Below, in pieces: positions 46,456 to 54,294 of a stretch of 64,000 bases of DNA. The stretch covers positions 884,031 to 948,030 of the forward strand of contig NZ_RKQK01000001.1 in assembly GCF_003814915.1 (NCBI RefSeq), in the 5' to 3' direction. A model generated the notes under the pieces. The model searched no databases. It had not been told where the DNA came from and saw only the letters and a program-made list of their open reading frames with translations. A program made the translations under genes and the position numbers. The first letter of the stretch is position 1. Every line of letters begins with the position of its first letter. This DNA comes from Pacificibacter maritimus (GTDB lineage Bacteria; Pseudomonadota; Alphaproteobacteria; Rhodobacterales; Rhodobacteraceae).

Positions 46456-48684
46456 ATGACCCAACTCACGATCATCATTCCGTTTTTTGATGAAACAGCT
46501 TACCTAAAAACCGCCCTGACATCGGTGTTCAATCAAAGGATTTCTGATCTTGAAGTTCTTATTGTCAACGACAATCCTGAACATTTCAGCCCCAGTGATT
46601 TAGAAATTCTATGTGCGGGATTTGATGTCAAAATCTTGCACCACCCTGAAAACCTTGGATTATCCGCGGCACGCAATACGGCCATGCGGGTGGCGTGTGG
46701 GGATTGGATCGGCTTTTTGGATGCCGACGATTACTATACCTCTCAAGGTCTGGCTGCGCATTTGAGTTTTGCCAAACGCAGCGAAGCAGACGTGGTGCAT
46801 GCCCAATGTGCCCTGACCAAAATAGGCGGTCCAGATGCCACTGTTTTGCCAAGAAATGCAAGCCTGCACGACATGCGTGGCAGTTTTGCAGGCCTGCGTG
46901 AGACCCCCGAAGCCCAGTTTATTGTCTCCAGTTGGTCGAGCCTTTATAAAAATCAGTTCTTGGCCGATAACGATCTGTGGTTTGATACCGAGCAACGCAA
47001 ATTCGAAGATCGCCTGTTTGTGCTTCACAGTGTCACTGCGGCGAAAACCATTGCCTATTTCGATCACCCTGTGCGCGTGTGGCGCAGGCGCGCAGGATCG
47101 ATCACCACATCAAAGGTCACCCAAGACATTCATGTGTTGCAAATCCAACTTTTGGAAAAATGCTTAGCCCATATGCGCAGCCAAGTCGCAGCAGGGATCT
47201 TGGGGCGGATGTTTGAAAAGCGCGAATTGTTCAATTCTTTGTCGCGGTTAATCTGGGACATGACCGTGCTTTACGACATTGCAAAAGCGCCCGACCGCCC
47301 TGAACATATTGAATGGGCTCAGCGGATCAAAGCGCTGCTGGGCACGGATTCATTTGGCCATCAAGCCTTTGATGATCCGATGATCAAAGCTATTTCACGG
47401 GTTGGCAAAAACACGCGAAAGGGACGGATCACACGCGTTGATTTCTTGGAAATCCACAGGTTGTTGCGCGCGGGTGATGTGGTGCAAGCTGTGGCGCGGA
47501 TCAAAACCTGCGCCCCCAAAGTCACGTCTTCTGCTGTTGTGCGCAAGTCGAACACAAAACGTTTGGTCTTGCATCTGGGCATGCACAAAACGGGATCGAC
47601 ATACCTGCAGCACCACCTTATCCATCACCGCCAAGCCCTGCGCGAACGCGGTGTATTGGTGCCCGTTACGGGGATTGCCTCGGAACAGGCTGATTTTGAT
47701 TTGCGTGCAGGCGGCATGCCAGGCTTTCAAGGCCTTGCACAGGCGGCGCATCGAGATGATTCAAAACTCTGGGATGAATTGCACCGCGAGATAGATCAAT
47801 CCAAAGCGCAGACCGTGATCATTAGTGCCGAAAACATGCTCTATCCCTTGAATGAGGATCGAGACGACCGCATCAAATCGATCGCTGCGGGTTTGTCGGG
47901 TTTTGATCGGGTGGATGTGGTGGCTTTGGCGCGCAATCCAGTGGCCTATTTAGAGAGTTTTTACAAAGAAATCGTTTCAGGCGGTCGACGCACGGGCGCG
48001 CAAAGCATCGAAGAATTCTGTGTGGATAGATCCAATAGCCTGCTGGACATGCCGCACCTGTTTGCGCCGTTTGAAGATGCCTTTGGCAGCTCTGTTATTT
48101 TGGGTGATTTTGACCAGTTAAAGCGAGATAACCTTTGGGATGGGTTCTGCGCCCTCACCGAACTGCCCCGAGACTTACCCAGTTTAGATGTGCCAAGATA
48201 CCCTTCCGCAGATCGCGATAGCATCATGCTGTTGCAAGCGATGAACCTGCTTGTGCCGTCTTTTGATCAACGTCGCGCCATCTTGCGGAGCTATTTTTCC
48301 ACCTATACCACCCCTTCGGACACTCTAAGTCTGCTGCCACCTGCGCAGCGCTTGCGTCTGTTGGACCTGTGGCAAACCCGCTCAGGTAAGTTTGCACTTG
48401 AGCGGGGCTATGCGCCCGATCTTGCGAACCTACGTGAGACCATTGCCAAGGAAGCTTGGACACCGCCCAGCGATATTGATGTGGAAAGGCTCAACACGCT
48501 TTTGATTTCGGTCGCCCAAAGCCTGCCTGTCACCAATATGCCTTTTGATCCATCCCGATCACTGCGCGCATCGCACCAACATAGCATTGCTCAGACCCGC
48601 CGACCCCAAGCCCCATATTCAATCACGATACAGCCAAAGCCATGGTTGGCCAAAGTTATCAAAATGGTCACGCGCAAACGCTGA
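46456..48684 (+). CDS. Glycosyltransferase family 2 / sulfotransferase-like fusion
   Basis: 742 residues, two domains. Residues about 1-230 are a GT-A family 2 glycosyltransferase: LTIIIPFFDETAYLKTAL, LGLSAARNTAM, and a DxD-type FLDADDYY. Residues about 366-700 resemble PAPS-dependent sulfotransferases: the 5'-phosphosulfate loop LHLGMHKTGSTYLQ (about 372-385) and a 3'-phosphate-binding segment ALARNPVAYLESFYKE. A helical linker joins them. It would both transfer a sugar and sulfate it (or sulfate another acceptor) for a surface glycan; the acceptor is unknown. No polysaccharide cluster surrounds it. Start without a clear Shine-Dalgarno site. Confidence 0.8.
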   Translation: MTQLTIIIPFFDETAYLKTALTSVFNQRISDLEVLIVNDNPEHFSPSDLEILCAGFDVKILHHPENLGLSAARNTAMRVACGDWIGFLDADDYYTSQGLAAHLSFAKRSEADVVHAQCALTKIGGPDATVLPRNASLHDMRGSFAGLRETPEAQFIVSSWSSLYKNQFLADNDLWFDTEQRKFEDRLFVLHSVTAAKTIAYFDHPVRVWRRRAGSITTSKVTQDIHVLQIQLLEKCLAHMRSQVAAGILGRMFEKRELFNSLSRLIWDMTVLYDIAKAPDRPEHIEWAQRIKALLGTDSFGHQAFDDPMIKAISRVGKNTRKGRITRVDFLEIHRLLRAGDVVQAVARIKTCAPKVTSSAVVRKSNTKRLVLHLGMHKTGSTYLQHHLIHHRQALRERGVLVPVTGIASEQADFDLRAGGMPGFQGLAQAAHRDDSKLWDELHREIDQSKAQTVIISAENMLYPLNEDRDDRIKSIAAGLSGFDRVDVVALARNPVAYLESFYKEIVSGGRRTGAQSIEEFCVDRSNSLLDMPHLFAPFEDAFGSSVILGDFDQLKRDNLWDGFCALTELPRDLPSLDVPRYPSADRDSIMLLQAMNLLVPSFDQRRAILRSYFSTYTTPSDTLSLLPPAQRLRLLDLWQTRSGKFALERGYAPDLANLRETIAKEAWTPPSDIDVERLNTLLISVAQSLPVTNMPFDPSRSLRASHQHSIAQTRRPQAPYSITIQPKPWLAKVIKMVTRKR

Positions 48685-48700
48685 TCTTACATCCAAGAGG

Positions 48701-48826
48701 TCACTTAATCAAAGTGGCGGATGTGAATGTGCCTTGCATCTCATGCGCTTCATTTGGTGCAAAGGATGCGGCGACACAGGTTAAGAACAGTCCTGCGGCG
48801 ATCGTCCAAATATGAGTCACGGTCAT
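48701..48826 (-). CDS. 41-residue membrane or secreted mini-protein
   Basis: Peptide MTVTHIWTIAAGLFLTCVAA followed by SFAPNEAHEMQGTFTSATLIK. AAAAGGAC lies 9 nt before the ATG at 48826, a convincing translation signal for so short a frame. One helix, or a signal peptide cleaved near VAASFA, leaves a tail of about 20 residues. It is convergent with the glycosyltransferase fusion and lies after the tgt terminator. No family recognised; the frame could be open further upstream to 48937, but the internal ATG has the better start. Confidence 0.45.
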   Translation of the reverse strand: MTVTHIWTIAAGLFLTCVAASFAPNEAHEMQGTFTSATLIK

Positions 48827-48965
48827 TCTTTGTTGTCCTTTTATCTTGCCTGTGTCTGGGGTGCTCCAATTTCTTAAATTAGTTTGGGGCAATAATGTGG
48901 CAGATAACTCCAAATAAAATCCATGGAAAACAGACAATTAACCCCCGCAGTAGATCTAAGATTTT

Positions 48966-49005
48966 AAGTAAAAAAACAACCCCGAAAAGTCAGGGACTTA
49001 CGGGG
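48966..49005 (-). terminator. Terminator of tgt
   Basis: On the minus strand: CCCCG, one unpaired base, AAGTC, loop CCT, GACTT, two unpaired bases, CGGGG, then UUGUUUUUUU. Stem arms 48980-48984 and 49001-49005. It begins about 37 nt after the tgt stop. Confidence 0.85.
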
Positions 49006-49041
49006 CTGAATGACATTCAAGTGGATAAAAGCGCCTAAAAC

Positions 49042-50172
49042 TTAAAGCGGTTCTATATCGCCCAAAGCGCGGGTTGCATGGAATTCGGCCTCCCAAGCGT
49101 CAAAGGTGCCAGCAGCGATAGCATCGCGCATGCCTTGCATGATGTCTTGGAAGTAATGCAAGTTGTGCCAGGTCAAAAGCATACCCGAAATCATTTCATG
49201 CGAACGATAGACGTGGTGCAAATAGGCGCGCGAATATTGCGAACATGCGGGGCAAGAACAGTTTTCATCCATCGGGCGCGGATCATCTGCATGGCGGGCA
49301 TTTTTCATGTTCAAAGTCCCGCGACGCGTGAAGACCTGACCATTGCGACCAGAGCGCGAGGGCAGCACACAATCCATCATATCAACGCCACGTTTTACAG
49401 CGCCCACGATATCATCAGGCTTACCCACGCCCATCAGGTATCGCGGTTTATCTTGCGGCAAAAAGTCAGGCGCATAGTCTAGCACGCCAAACATCGCCTC
49501 TTGCCCTTCCCCGACAGCCAAACCGCCCAGCGCGTAGCCATCAAAGCCGATATCAATCAACGCCTTGGCGCTTTCTTCGCGTAGATCAGGCGTGACTCCG
49601 CCCTGCATGATGCCAAATAAGGCATGACCAGGTCGATCGCCAAATGCATCTTTTGAACGCTGCGCCCAGCGCATCGACATGCGCATGGATTTGGCAACAT
49701 CTTCGTCACTGGCAGGCAAAGCGGGGCATTCATCGAAACACATGACGATGTCAGATCCCAATAGCTTTTGGATTTCCATTGACCGCTCTGGGGTGATCAC
49801 ATGTTTTGATCCATCGACATGCGAAGCAAAGGTGACGCCTTCTTCGGTTAGTTTACGCAAGCCAGCAAGGCTCATCACTTGGAAACCGCCACTATCGGTC
49901 AAAATTGGTCGTTCCCAATTCATGAATTTGTGCAAGCCGCCAAGGCGATCAATACGTTCTGCTGTGGGGCGCAGCATCAAATGATAGGTGTTGCCCAGCA
50001 AAATATCGGCACCCGTCGCGCGTACGCTCTCAGGCATCATCGCTTTTACAGTACCCGCCGTGCCGACAGGCATAAAGGCAGGCGTGCGAATGTCGCCGCG
50101 CGGGGTTGAGATCACGCCCGTACGGGCCTTGCCATCAGTGGCATCGAGAGAAAATGAGATTCGTTGTGTCAT
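49042..50172 (-). CDS. tgt: tRNA-guanine(34) transglycosylase
   Basis: 376-residue TGT exchanging guanine-34 for preQ1 in tRNAs with GUN anticodons (queuosine pathway). TIM barrel with [18 protein letters not shown] (nucleophile region), FDECPALPA and [26 protein letters not shown]. The zinc ligands are seen in [18 protein letters not shown]. The ATG at 50172 is chosen because the family starts MTQRISFSL; 54 nt of frame upstream are not conserved. The octamer repeat begins 60 nt upstream of it, in the divergent promoter region. Confidence 0.95.
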   Translation of the reverse strand: MTQRISFSLDATDGKARTGVISTPRGDIRTPAFMPVGTAGTVKAMMPESVRATGADILLGNTYHLMLRPTAERIDRLGGLHKFMNWERPILTDSGGFQVMSLAGLRKLTEEGVTFASHVDGSKHVITPERSMEIQKLLGSDIVMCFDECPALPASDEDVAKSMRMSMRWAQRSKDAFGDRPGHALFGIMQGGVTPDLREESAKALIDIGFDGYALGGLAVGEGQEAMFGVLDYAPDFLPQDKPRYLMGVGKPDDIVGAVKRGVDMMDCVLPSRSGRNGQVFTRRGTLNMKNARHADDPRPMDENCSCPACSQYSRAYLHHVYRSHEMISGMLLTWHNLHYFQDIMQGMRDAIAAGTFDAWEAEFHATRALGDIEPL

Positions 50173-50231
50173 AGGGGCACGACTTACCCGCAAATGCGAC
50201 TTGGGGCTAGAGTGACTGTTGTGCAATGCCG

Positions 50232-50437
50232 TTACGCTCTTACGCTCTTACGCTCTTACGCTCTTACGCTCTTACGCTCTTACGCTCTTACGCTCTTACG
50301 CTCTTACGCTCTTACGCTCTTACGCTCTTACGCTCTTACGCTCTTACGCTCTTACGCTCTTACGCTCTTACGCTCTTACGCTCTTACGCTCTTACGCTCT
50401 TACGCTCTTACGCTCTTACGCTCTTACGCTCTTACGC
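50232..50437. repeat. Octanucleotide tandem repeat (ttacgctc), about 25.75 copies
   Basis: Pure 8-bp repeat ttacgctc: 25 complete identical units from 50232 to 50431 plus ttacgc. It fills half of the 420-nt divergent gap between tgt (minus, start 50172) and the rimB-rimK fusion (plus, start 50593); the rest of the gap (50438-50592) shows no gene. All three plus-strand frames stay open through it and encode ALTLLRSY repeats. Perfect identity of the units points to recent slippage, or to selection for variability. Confidence 0.97.
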
Positions 50438-50592
50438 AGAGCCAAGTTTCGCCCTCCTATAAGACAAGCCCCTTTTTTCATATCCACAGACAAAATGCGC
50501 CAGCGTCACAAAAGCTATAAATTCTCTTGCCAGACTCAGGAAAAAATGAGAATGGGCGATACGGATGACAGACAGTTCCTCCGCCCCCTTAC

Positions 50593-52011
50593 ATGAGAGT
50601 ATACGAGATGACGGACAAAGCCGCTTTTGCTTTGGGCTGGGAAGAATGGGCTCAATTGCCTGATCTTGGATTGCCTGCGCTTAAAGTTAAAGTTGACACA
50701 GGTGCACGCACTTCTGCGCTACACGCATTTGATATCGAACCCTTCGGGCCAGCTTCTGCCCCTATGGTGCGTTTTAACATCCACCCTGTGCCAGGGCGCG
50801 AAGATATCGTGATCTCGTGTTCGGCAAAGGTTGTGGATCGACGCGAAGTGACATCTTCAAATGGTGAAACTGAATTGCGCTATGTCATCGGCTCGACCAT
50901 TCAGATGGGGGATCGCGTTTGGCCTGTGGAAATCACTCTGACCAATCGTATCAATATGGCTTACCGCATGTTGCTAGGACGTCAGGCCATTGCTGAGGAT
51001 ATGATCGTCACCCCGACAGAAAGCTTTTGCCAACCCACCTTGGATGACAGTGCATATTTTACGGCCCAAATTCGTAAAGCCAGCGCACCGCGTGCCCTGC
51101 GCATCGCTGTTTTGTCGCGCGAACCTGAAAGCTATTCCACGCAGCGCCTTGTGACTGAGGGCGAAAGCCGTGGCCATGTCGTTGAGGTGATCGATACAAC
51201 GCGCTGCTATATGGCGATCAACGCTATGGCCCCTGAAATCTATTACGATGGTGCACGCCTGCCGCGCTATGATGCTGTGATCCCCCGTGTGGGCGCTTCT
51301 ATCACGTCCTATGGCTGTGCTGTGATCCGTCAGTTTGAAACCATTGGGACCTTTTGCCTAAATCCCGCCGATGGGATCGCCAAATCTCGCGACAAACTGC
51401 AAGCGCACCAAGTCTTGGCGCGCCATCAAATCGATATGCCCACGACTGCCTTTGCAGCCTCCCCGAAAGATACAGACAATTTGATTGATCTCGCAGGCCA
51501 AGCGCCTTTGATCGTCAAGCTTTTGGAAAGCACCCAAGGGCGTGGTGTGGTCTTGGCGGAAACCAAGAAAGCTGCGCAATCGGTGATCTCTGCCTTTCGC
51601 GGCTTAAAGGCTAACTTTTTGGTGCAGCACTTTGTGAAAGAAGCCTCTGGCGTGGATATTCGCTGTGTGGTGATCGACGGTAAAGTCGTCGCGGCAATCA
51701 AACGCAGTTCGAGCGGGGGCGATTTTAGGTCTAACCTGCATTTGGGCGGCACCGCCACGTCTGTGCGTATTACCAAAGCAGAACGCGAAGCAGCGGTAAA
51801 ATCCGCCAAAGCCTTTGGTCTGCGGATGGCTGGGGTCGATTTGCTGCGCGCAGATGACGGCCCTAAAGTGCTTGAGGTCAATTCGTCGCCTGGCTTGGAA
51901 GGCGCTGAGAAAACCACTCAGAAAAACATCGCAGGCCTTTTGTACGATGGGATCGAAAAGCGTATGCGCCCCATGCCTGCTAAAAAAAGCAACCTGCGTA
52001 AGGCACCTTAG
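50593..52011 (+). CDS. RimB-RimK fusion: retropepsin-like domain plus ATP-grasp glutamate ligase
   Basis: 472 residues, two domains. N-terminal DUF785/RimB-like retropepsin fold (about 12-150) with the aspartic-protease motif KVDTGARTSALHA (D35). C-terminal RimK-type ATP-grasp ligase (about 170-455) with VPRVGASIT, LVQHFVKEASGVDIRC and the metal site LEVNSSPGLEGAE. RimK adds glutamates to ribosomal protein S6, and RimB acts on the modified protein; here both are one chain. GAGAG lies 9 nt before an internal ATG at 50608, so that may be the true start. Downstream terminator at 52039. Confidence 0.88.
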   Translation: MRVYEMTDKAAFALGWEEWAQLPDLGLPALKVKVDTGARTSALHAFDIEPFGPASAPMVRFNIHPVPGREDIVISCSAKVVDRREVTSSNGETELRYVIGSTIQMGDRVWPVEITLTNRINMAYRMLLGRQAIAEDMIVTPTESFCQPTLDDSAYFTAQIRKASAPRALRIAVLSREPESYSTQRLVTEGESRGHVVEVIDTTRCYMAINAMAPEIYYDGARLPRYDAVIPRVGASITSYGCAVIRQFETIGTFCLNPADGIAKSRDKLQAHQVLARHQIDMPTTAFAASPKDTDNLIDLAGQAPLIVKLLESTQGRGVVLAETKKAAQSVISAFRGLKANFLVQHFVKEASGVDIRCVVIDGKVVAAIKRSSSGGDFRSNLHLGGTATSVRITKAEREAAVKSAKAFGLRMAGVDLLRADDGPKVLEVNSSPGLEGAEKTTQKNIAGLLYDGIEKRMRPMPAKKSNLRKAP

Positions 52012-52038
52012 GCGCTGGGCGGTCTATGACAGATTTGA

Positions 52039-52075
52039 ATGGTCACGGTTGCCGAACGCATCCGTGGCCATTTTT
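52039..52075 (+). terminator. Terminator of rimB-rimK fusion gene
   Basis: atggtcacgg (52039-52048) pairs with ccgtggccat (52062-52071), one G-U pair, followed by four T residues. Confidence 0.75.
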
Positions 52076-52155
52076 GTTGCCAATTCAGGGACAATCTTAG
52101 AAGAATTTTAACAGCATTCGTCTTTAAGTGATTCAAGCAAACAAAAGGACGCATC

Positions 52156-52626
52156 ATGCTTATTATGGTTCTGTTAATGGCCGCCAGCGCCGCTGTGGCA
52201 ATGACGCAAATTGATGATTTTATCGCAGAGATTGAAGATATGGCCGCAGAGGCCGAAGAAGAGGCATTGCGCGAACAAAACGCCCACACGGAGGCTTCAA
52301 ACCTAGACGGTTTGGATGCGCTTTTGTCTGATGATGACGCCGAAAACGCCGATCCGATTTCCCTTGATCCACCCGTTGAGAGCGATCCAGACTTGGCCGA
52401 AGCCCCAAGCAACGATCAGGCAGATATCGCTGATGTTAATATCGGGGCCCTGCTCACATCGCCTTTGGATGATTTCTTTGCCAGCCGCTCGAGCGCCGCA
52501 GCGCAGAGTGAACAAACCCTAGCTGCAGCAGATGAGGCGGAAGACGATGATGAGGATCGCACAGCGCTTGTCGCGCAACTGTCACAAGCCAAATATGAAT
52601 TGTCGCCTTTTAGTTTAGATTTTTGA
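52156..52626 (+). CDS. Acidic protein with N-terminal hydrophobic helix, unknown
   Basis: 156 residues. N-terminal hydrophobic helix or signal peptide (MLIMVLLMAASAAVAM), then a strongly acidic, low-complexity body: EIEDMAAEAEEEALREQ, LLSDDDAENAD, and DEAEDDDEDRT near the end. Likely disordered in the periplasm or cytoplasm, membrane-tethered. No family recognised. AAAGGA lies 7 nt before the ATG. It resembles the mini-protein at 46267 in shape (helix plus acidic tail), but not in sequence. Confidence 0.7.
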   Translation: MLIMVLLMAASAAVAMTQIDDFIAEIEDMAAEAEEEALREQNAHTEASNLDGLDALLSDDDAENADPISLDPPVESDPDLAEAPSNDQADIADVNIGALLTSPLDDFFASRSSAAAQSEQTLAAADEAEDDDEDRTALVAQLSQAKYELSPFSLDF

Positions 52627-52643
52627 GGCTCCAAATGGCCTCA

Positions 52644-52943
52644 CTAAAGGCCATCCACGGTGTGGCACGGTTTGAATTCGACCACTGTCATAGTTGTCAA
52701 ACCATGTTGCACCAAGGGGTCGCGTTGTAAAAAGGCTTCCAGCACAGAACGCTCCGAAGCCGTTGCAAGAATGACTGCACCCGTACGCGGCACCTTAGGC
52801 CCAGAGGCCAAAAAGAACCCCCGCGCATAGCCTTCGCCGAGATAGTCCATGTGAGCACTCATATAGCCGTCAATCAGTTCCAGATCGACGACATAGGTTA
52901 TATCAATGTGAAATAGGGTTTGGTCGGCAGCTACGATCGACAA
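52644..52943 (-). CDS. YciI-family protein
   Basis: 99 residues. FHIDITYVVDLELIDGYMSAHMDYL and GFFLASGPKVPRTGAVILATA match the YciI fold (a ferredoxin-like dimer, with His in SAHMD). The function of most members is unknown. The frame is open to 53003, but a TTG at 52943 has a full AAGGAGGG 7 nt upstream, so I take it as the start. Divergent from the SufT-like gene; convergent with the acidic protein over a 7-bp stem (52635-52654) spanning its stop codon. Confidence 0.8.
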   Translation of the reverse strand: MSIVAADQTLFHIDITYVVDLELIDGYMSAHMDYLGEGYARGFFLASGPKVPRTGAVILATASERSVLEAFLQRDPLVQHGLTTMTVVEFKPCHTVDGL

Positions 52944-53068
52944 TTTAACGCCCTCCTTGATTGCTAACCCTACTTCTCTACGCCCTGCGACACAAAAGGC
53001 CAAGTCGAGGTCTGGACCTTATGGCTATGAAACCCTATATATTTGGTCAAGTTTACACGAGGTATGAC

Positions 53069-53443
53069 ATGACCGATTCAGACGCCACAACAGATTCCCC
53101 TGTCGAAGGCACACCGCTGATCAAGCCCTCTAGCACCGATCACCCGCTTCACGAAGCTATCGTAGAAGCGTGTCGGTCTGTCTATGATCCAGAGATCCCA
53201 GTGAATATCTACGATCTTGGCTTGATCTACACGATCGATATCAATGCCGAAAACGCGGTTCATGTCATCATGACCCTCACAGCGCCAGGCTGTCCCGTTG
53301 CGGGTGAAATGCCTGGCTGGGTTGCGGATGCGATTGAACCCTTGCCTGGCGTCAAACAGGTCGATGTCGATTTGGCTTGGGAACCCCCTTGGGGCATGGA
53401 AATGATGTCTGATGAGGCGCGCCTCGAATTGGGCTTCATGTAA
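53069..53443 (+). CDS. sufT: SufT-like iron-sulfur assembly protein (DUF59)
   Basis: 124 residues: an N-terminal variable tail (1-25), then a DUF59/MIP18 domain with VYDPEIPVNIYDLGLIYTID (DPEIPV) and MTLTAPGCPVAGEMPG (Cys in PGCP). It aids maturation of iron-sulfur proteins in SUF systems. The rest of the suf genes are not in the window, although an IscA/HesB gene lies about 1.6 kb downstream. The ATG at 53069 is chosen because GAGG lies 6 nt upstream; the frame opens earlier. Closed by a terminator. Confidence 0.85.
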   Translation: MTDSDATTDSPVEGTPLIKPSSTDHPLHEAIVEACRSVYDPEIPVNIYDLGLIYTIDINAENAVHVIMTLTAPGCPVAGEMPGWVADAIEPLPGVKQVDVDLAWEPPWGMEMMSDEARLELGFM

Positions 53444-53469
53444 AAGACCAGACCAACGCTATTTTAGTA

Positions 53470-53495
53470 AAAACGGCCCCTGTGGCCGTTTTTTT
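53470..53495 (+). terminator. Terminator after sufT-like gene
   Basis: aaacggcc pairs with ggccgttt around cctgt, followed by a run of T residues. Classic Rho-independent terminator. Confidence 0.9.
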
Positions 53496-53601
53496 GCTTT
53501 ATACTCCTGCCTCTCTCGCGCCCCTCCCGCGCCCCTCTCGCGTTTGTGATCCCGCACCGCATTAACACAGCGCAGCTTAAAAAGCTTGCCAACTTCAAAT
53601 C

Positions 53602-53649
53602 GCATCCATTTTAGGTTGCATATCAACATATGCACCCTATATTGGATGC
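53602..53649. promoter_or_regulatory. 48-bp imperfect palindrome at the SatD-like gene start
   Basis: Two 22-nt arms (53602-53623 and 53628-53649) match at 19 of 22 positions around a caac centre. The innermost part tgcatat-caac-atatgca is perfect, and the outer gcatcca/tggatgc is perfect. It ends 3 nt before the start codon at 53653 and covers where a promoter or ribosome-binding site should lie; no Shine-Dalgarno site is seen. Most likely an operator for the gene's own helix-turn-helix product, or an RNA hairpin controlling translation. Confidence 0.75.
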
Positions 53650-53652
53650 ATC

Positions 53653-54294
53653 ATGACACAGACCCACCGTACCATAGCCGTCTTAACTGGCGACATCATA
53701 GGATCCACCGCGCTGGGCTCCGAAAAACTTGAGCGCGCGATAAAGGCGCTTAGCACCTGCGCAGACACTCAACAGACGTGGATGGGGGAAAGTTTAAATT
53801 TTACCCGTCACCGCGGGGACGGCTGGCAAGTGGTGCTGGCCAAGCCCAAATATGCGCTCAGATCTGCACTGGCCTTTCGCGCAGCCTTACGCGCAGAAGA
53901 CACTGACTTTGCAACATATATAGGTCTGGCCGAGGGGCGTATCGAAGGGACACTCGATACGAACCTAAACAGCGCAAGCGCAGATGTTTTTGTACAGTCG
54001 GGCCATGCGCTTGATATGGCCGCAATGGTCGGCCCGGAATCTCTTATCTTTGAACCGCAACAGCCAAAATACGCGGTGTTGCCCAGCGTCGACTACATTT
54101 CAAAATCATGGACACAGGCGCAAGCCGCCGCCATTTTGCCGATGCTCGCGCCAAATACTCAAACAAGCTATACAGATATCGCCAAAGCTTTGGGAAAATC
54201 GCGGCAATCCGTGACCAAGTCCCTTGCCTCAGCGGGCCTAGAAGCAATCCAACGAACGCTTGAAATTTTAGAAAGTGACGAGTCACATGTTTGA
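53653..54294 (+). CDS. SatD-like protein: cyclase-fold domain plus winged helix
   Basis: 213 residues. The N-terminal domain (about 7-125) has TGDIIGSTALGS, FTRHRGDGWQVVLAKP and YIGLAEGRI, like the SatD family, whose spacing of GDI-x-S and GD-x-[FW]Q motifs recalls class III nucleotide-cyclase folds. The C-terminal part (about 150-210) is a winged-helix-like DNA-binding segment (SYTDIAKALGKSRQSVTKSLASAG). This suggests a nucleotide- or metal-sensing regulator. The palindrome directly in front is a candidate for its own operator. Its end overlaps the DUF3307 gene by 8 nt, so the two are one unit. The role is not known in this group. Confidence 0.75.
   Translation: MTQTHRTIAVLTGDIIGSTALGSEKLERAIKALSTCADTQQTWMGESLNFTRHRGDGWQVVLAKPKYALRSALAFRAALRAEDTDFATYIGLAEGRIEGTLDTNLNSASADVFVQSGHALDMAAMVGPESLIFEPQQPKYAVLPSVDYISKSWTQAQAAAILPMLAPNTQTSYTDIAKALGKSRQSVTKSLASAGLEAIQRTLEILESDESHV

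Noticed and set aside
50232-50437. CRISPR array
   Set aside because: The unit is 8 bp, identical and without spacers; it is a microsatellite.
50219-50596. Coding gene made of ALTLLRSY repeats
   Set aside because: An 8-bp repeat lacking stops is open in all three frames by chance; no conserved protein or good start. Kept only as a possible leader ORF.
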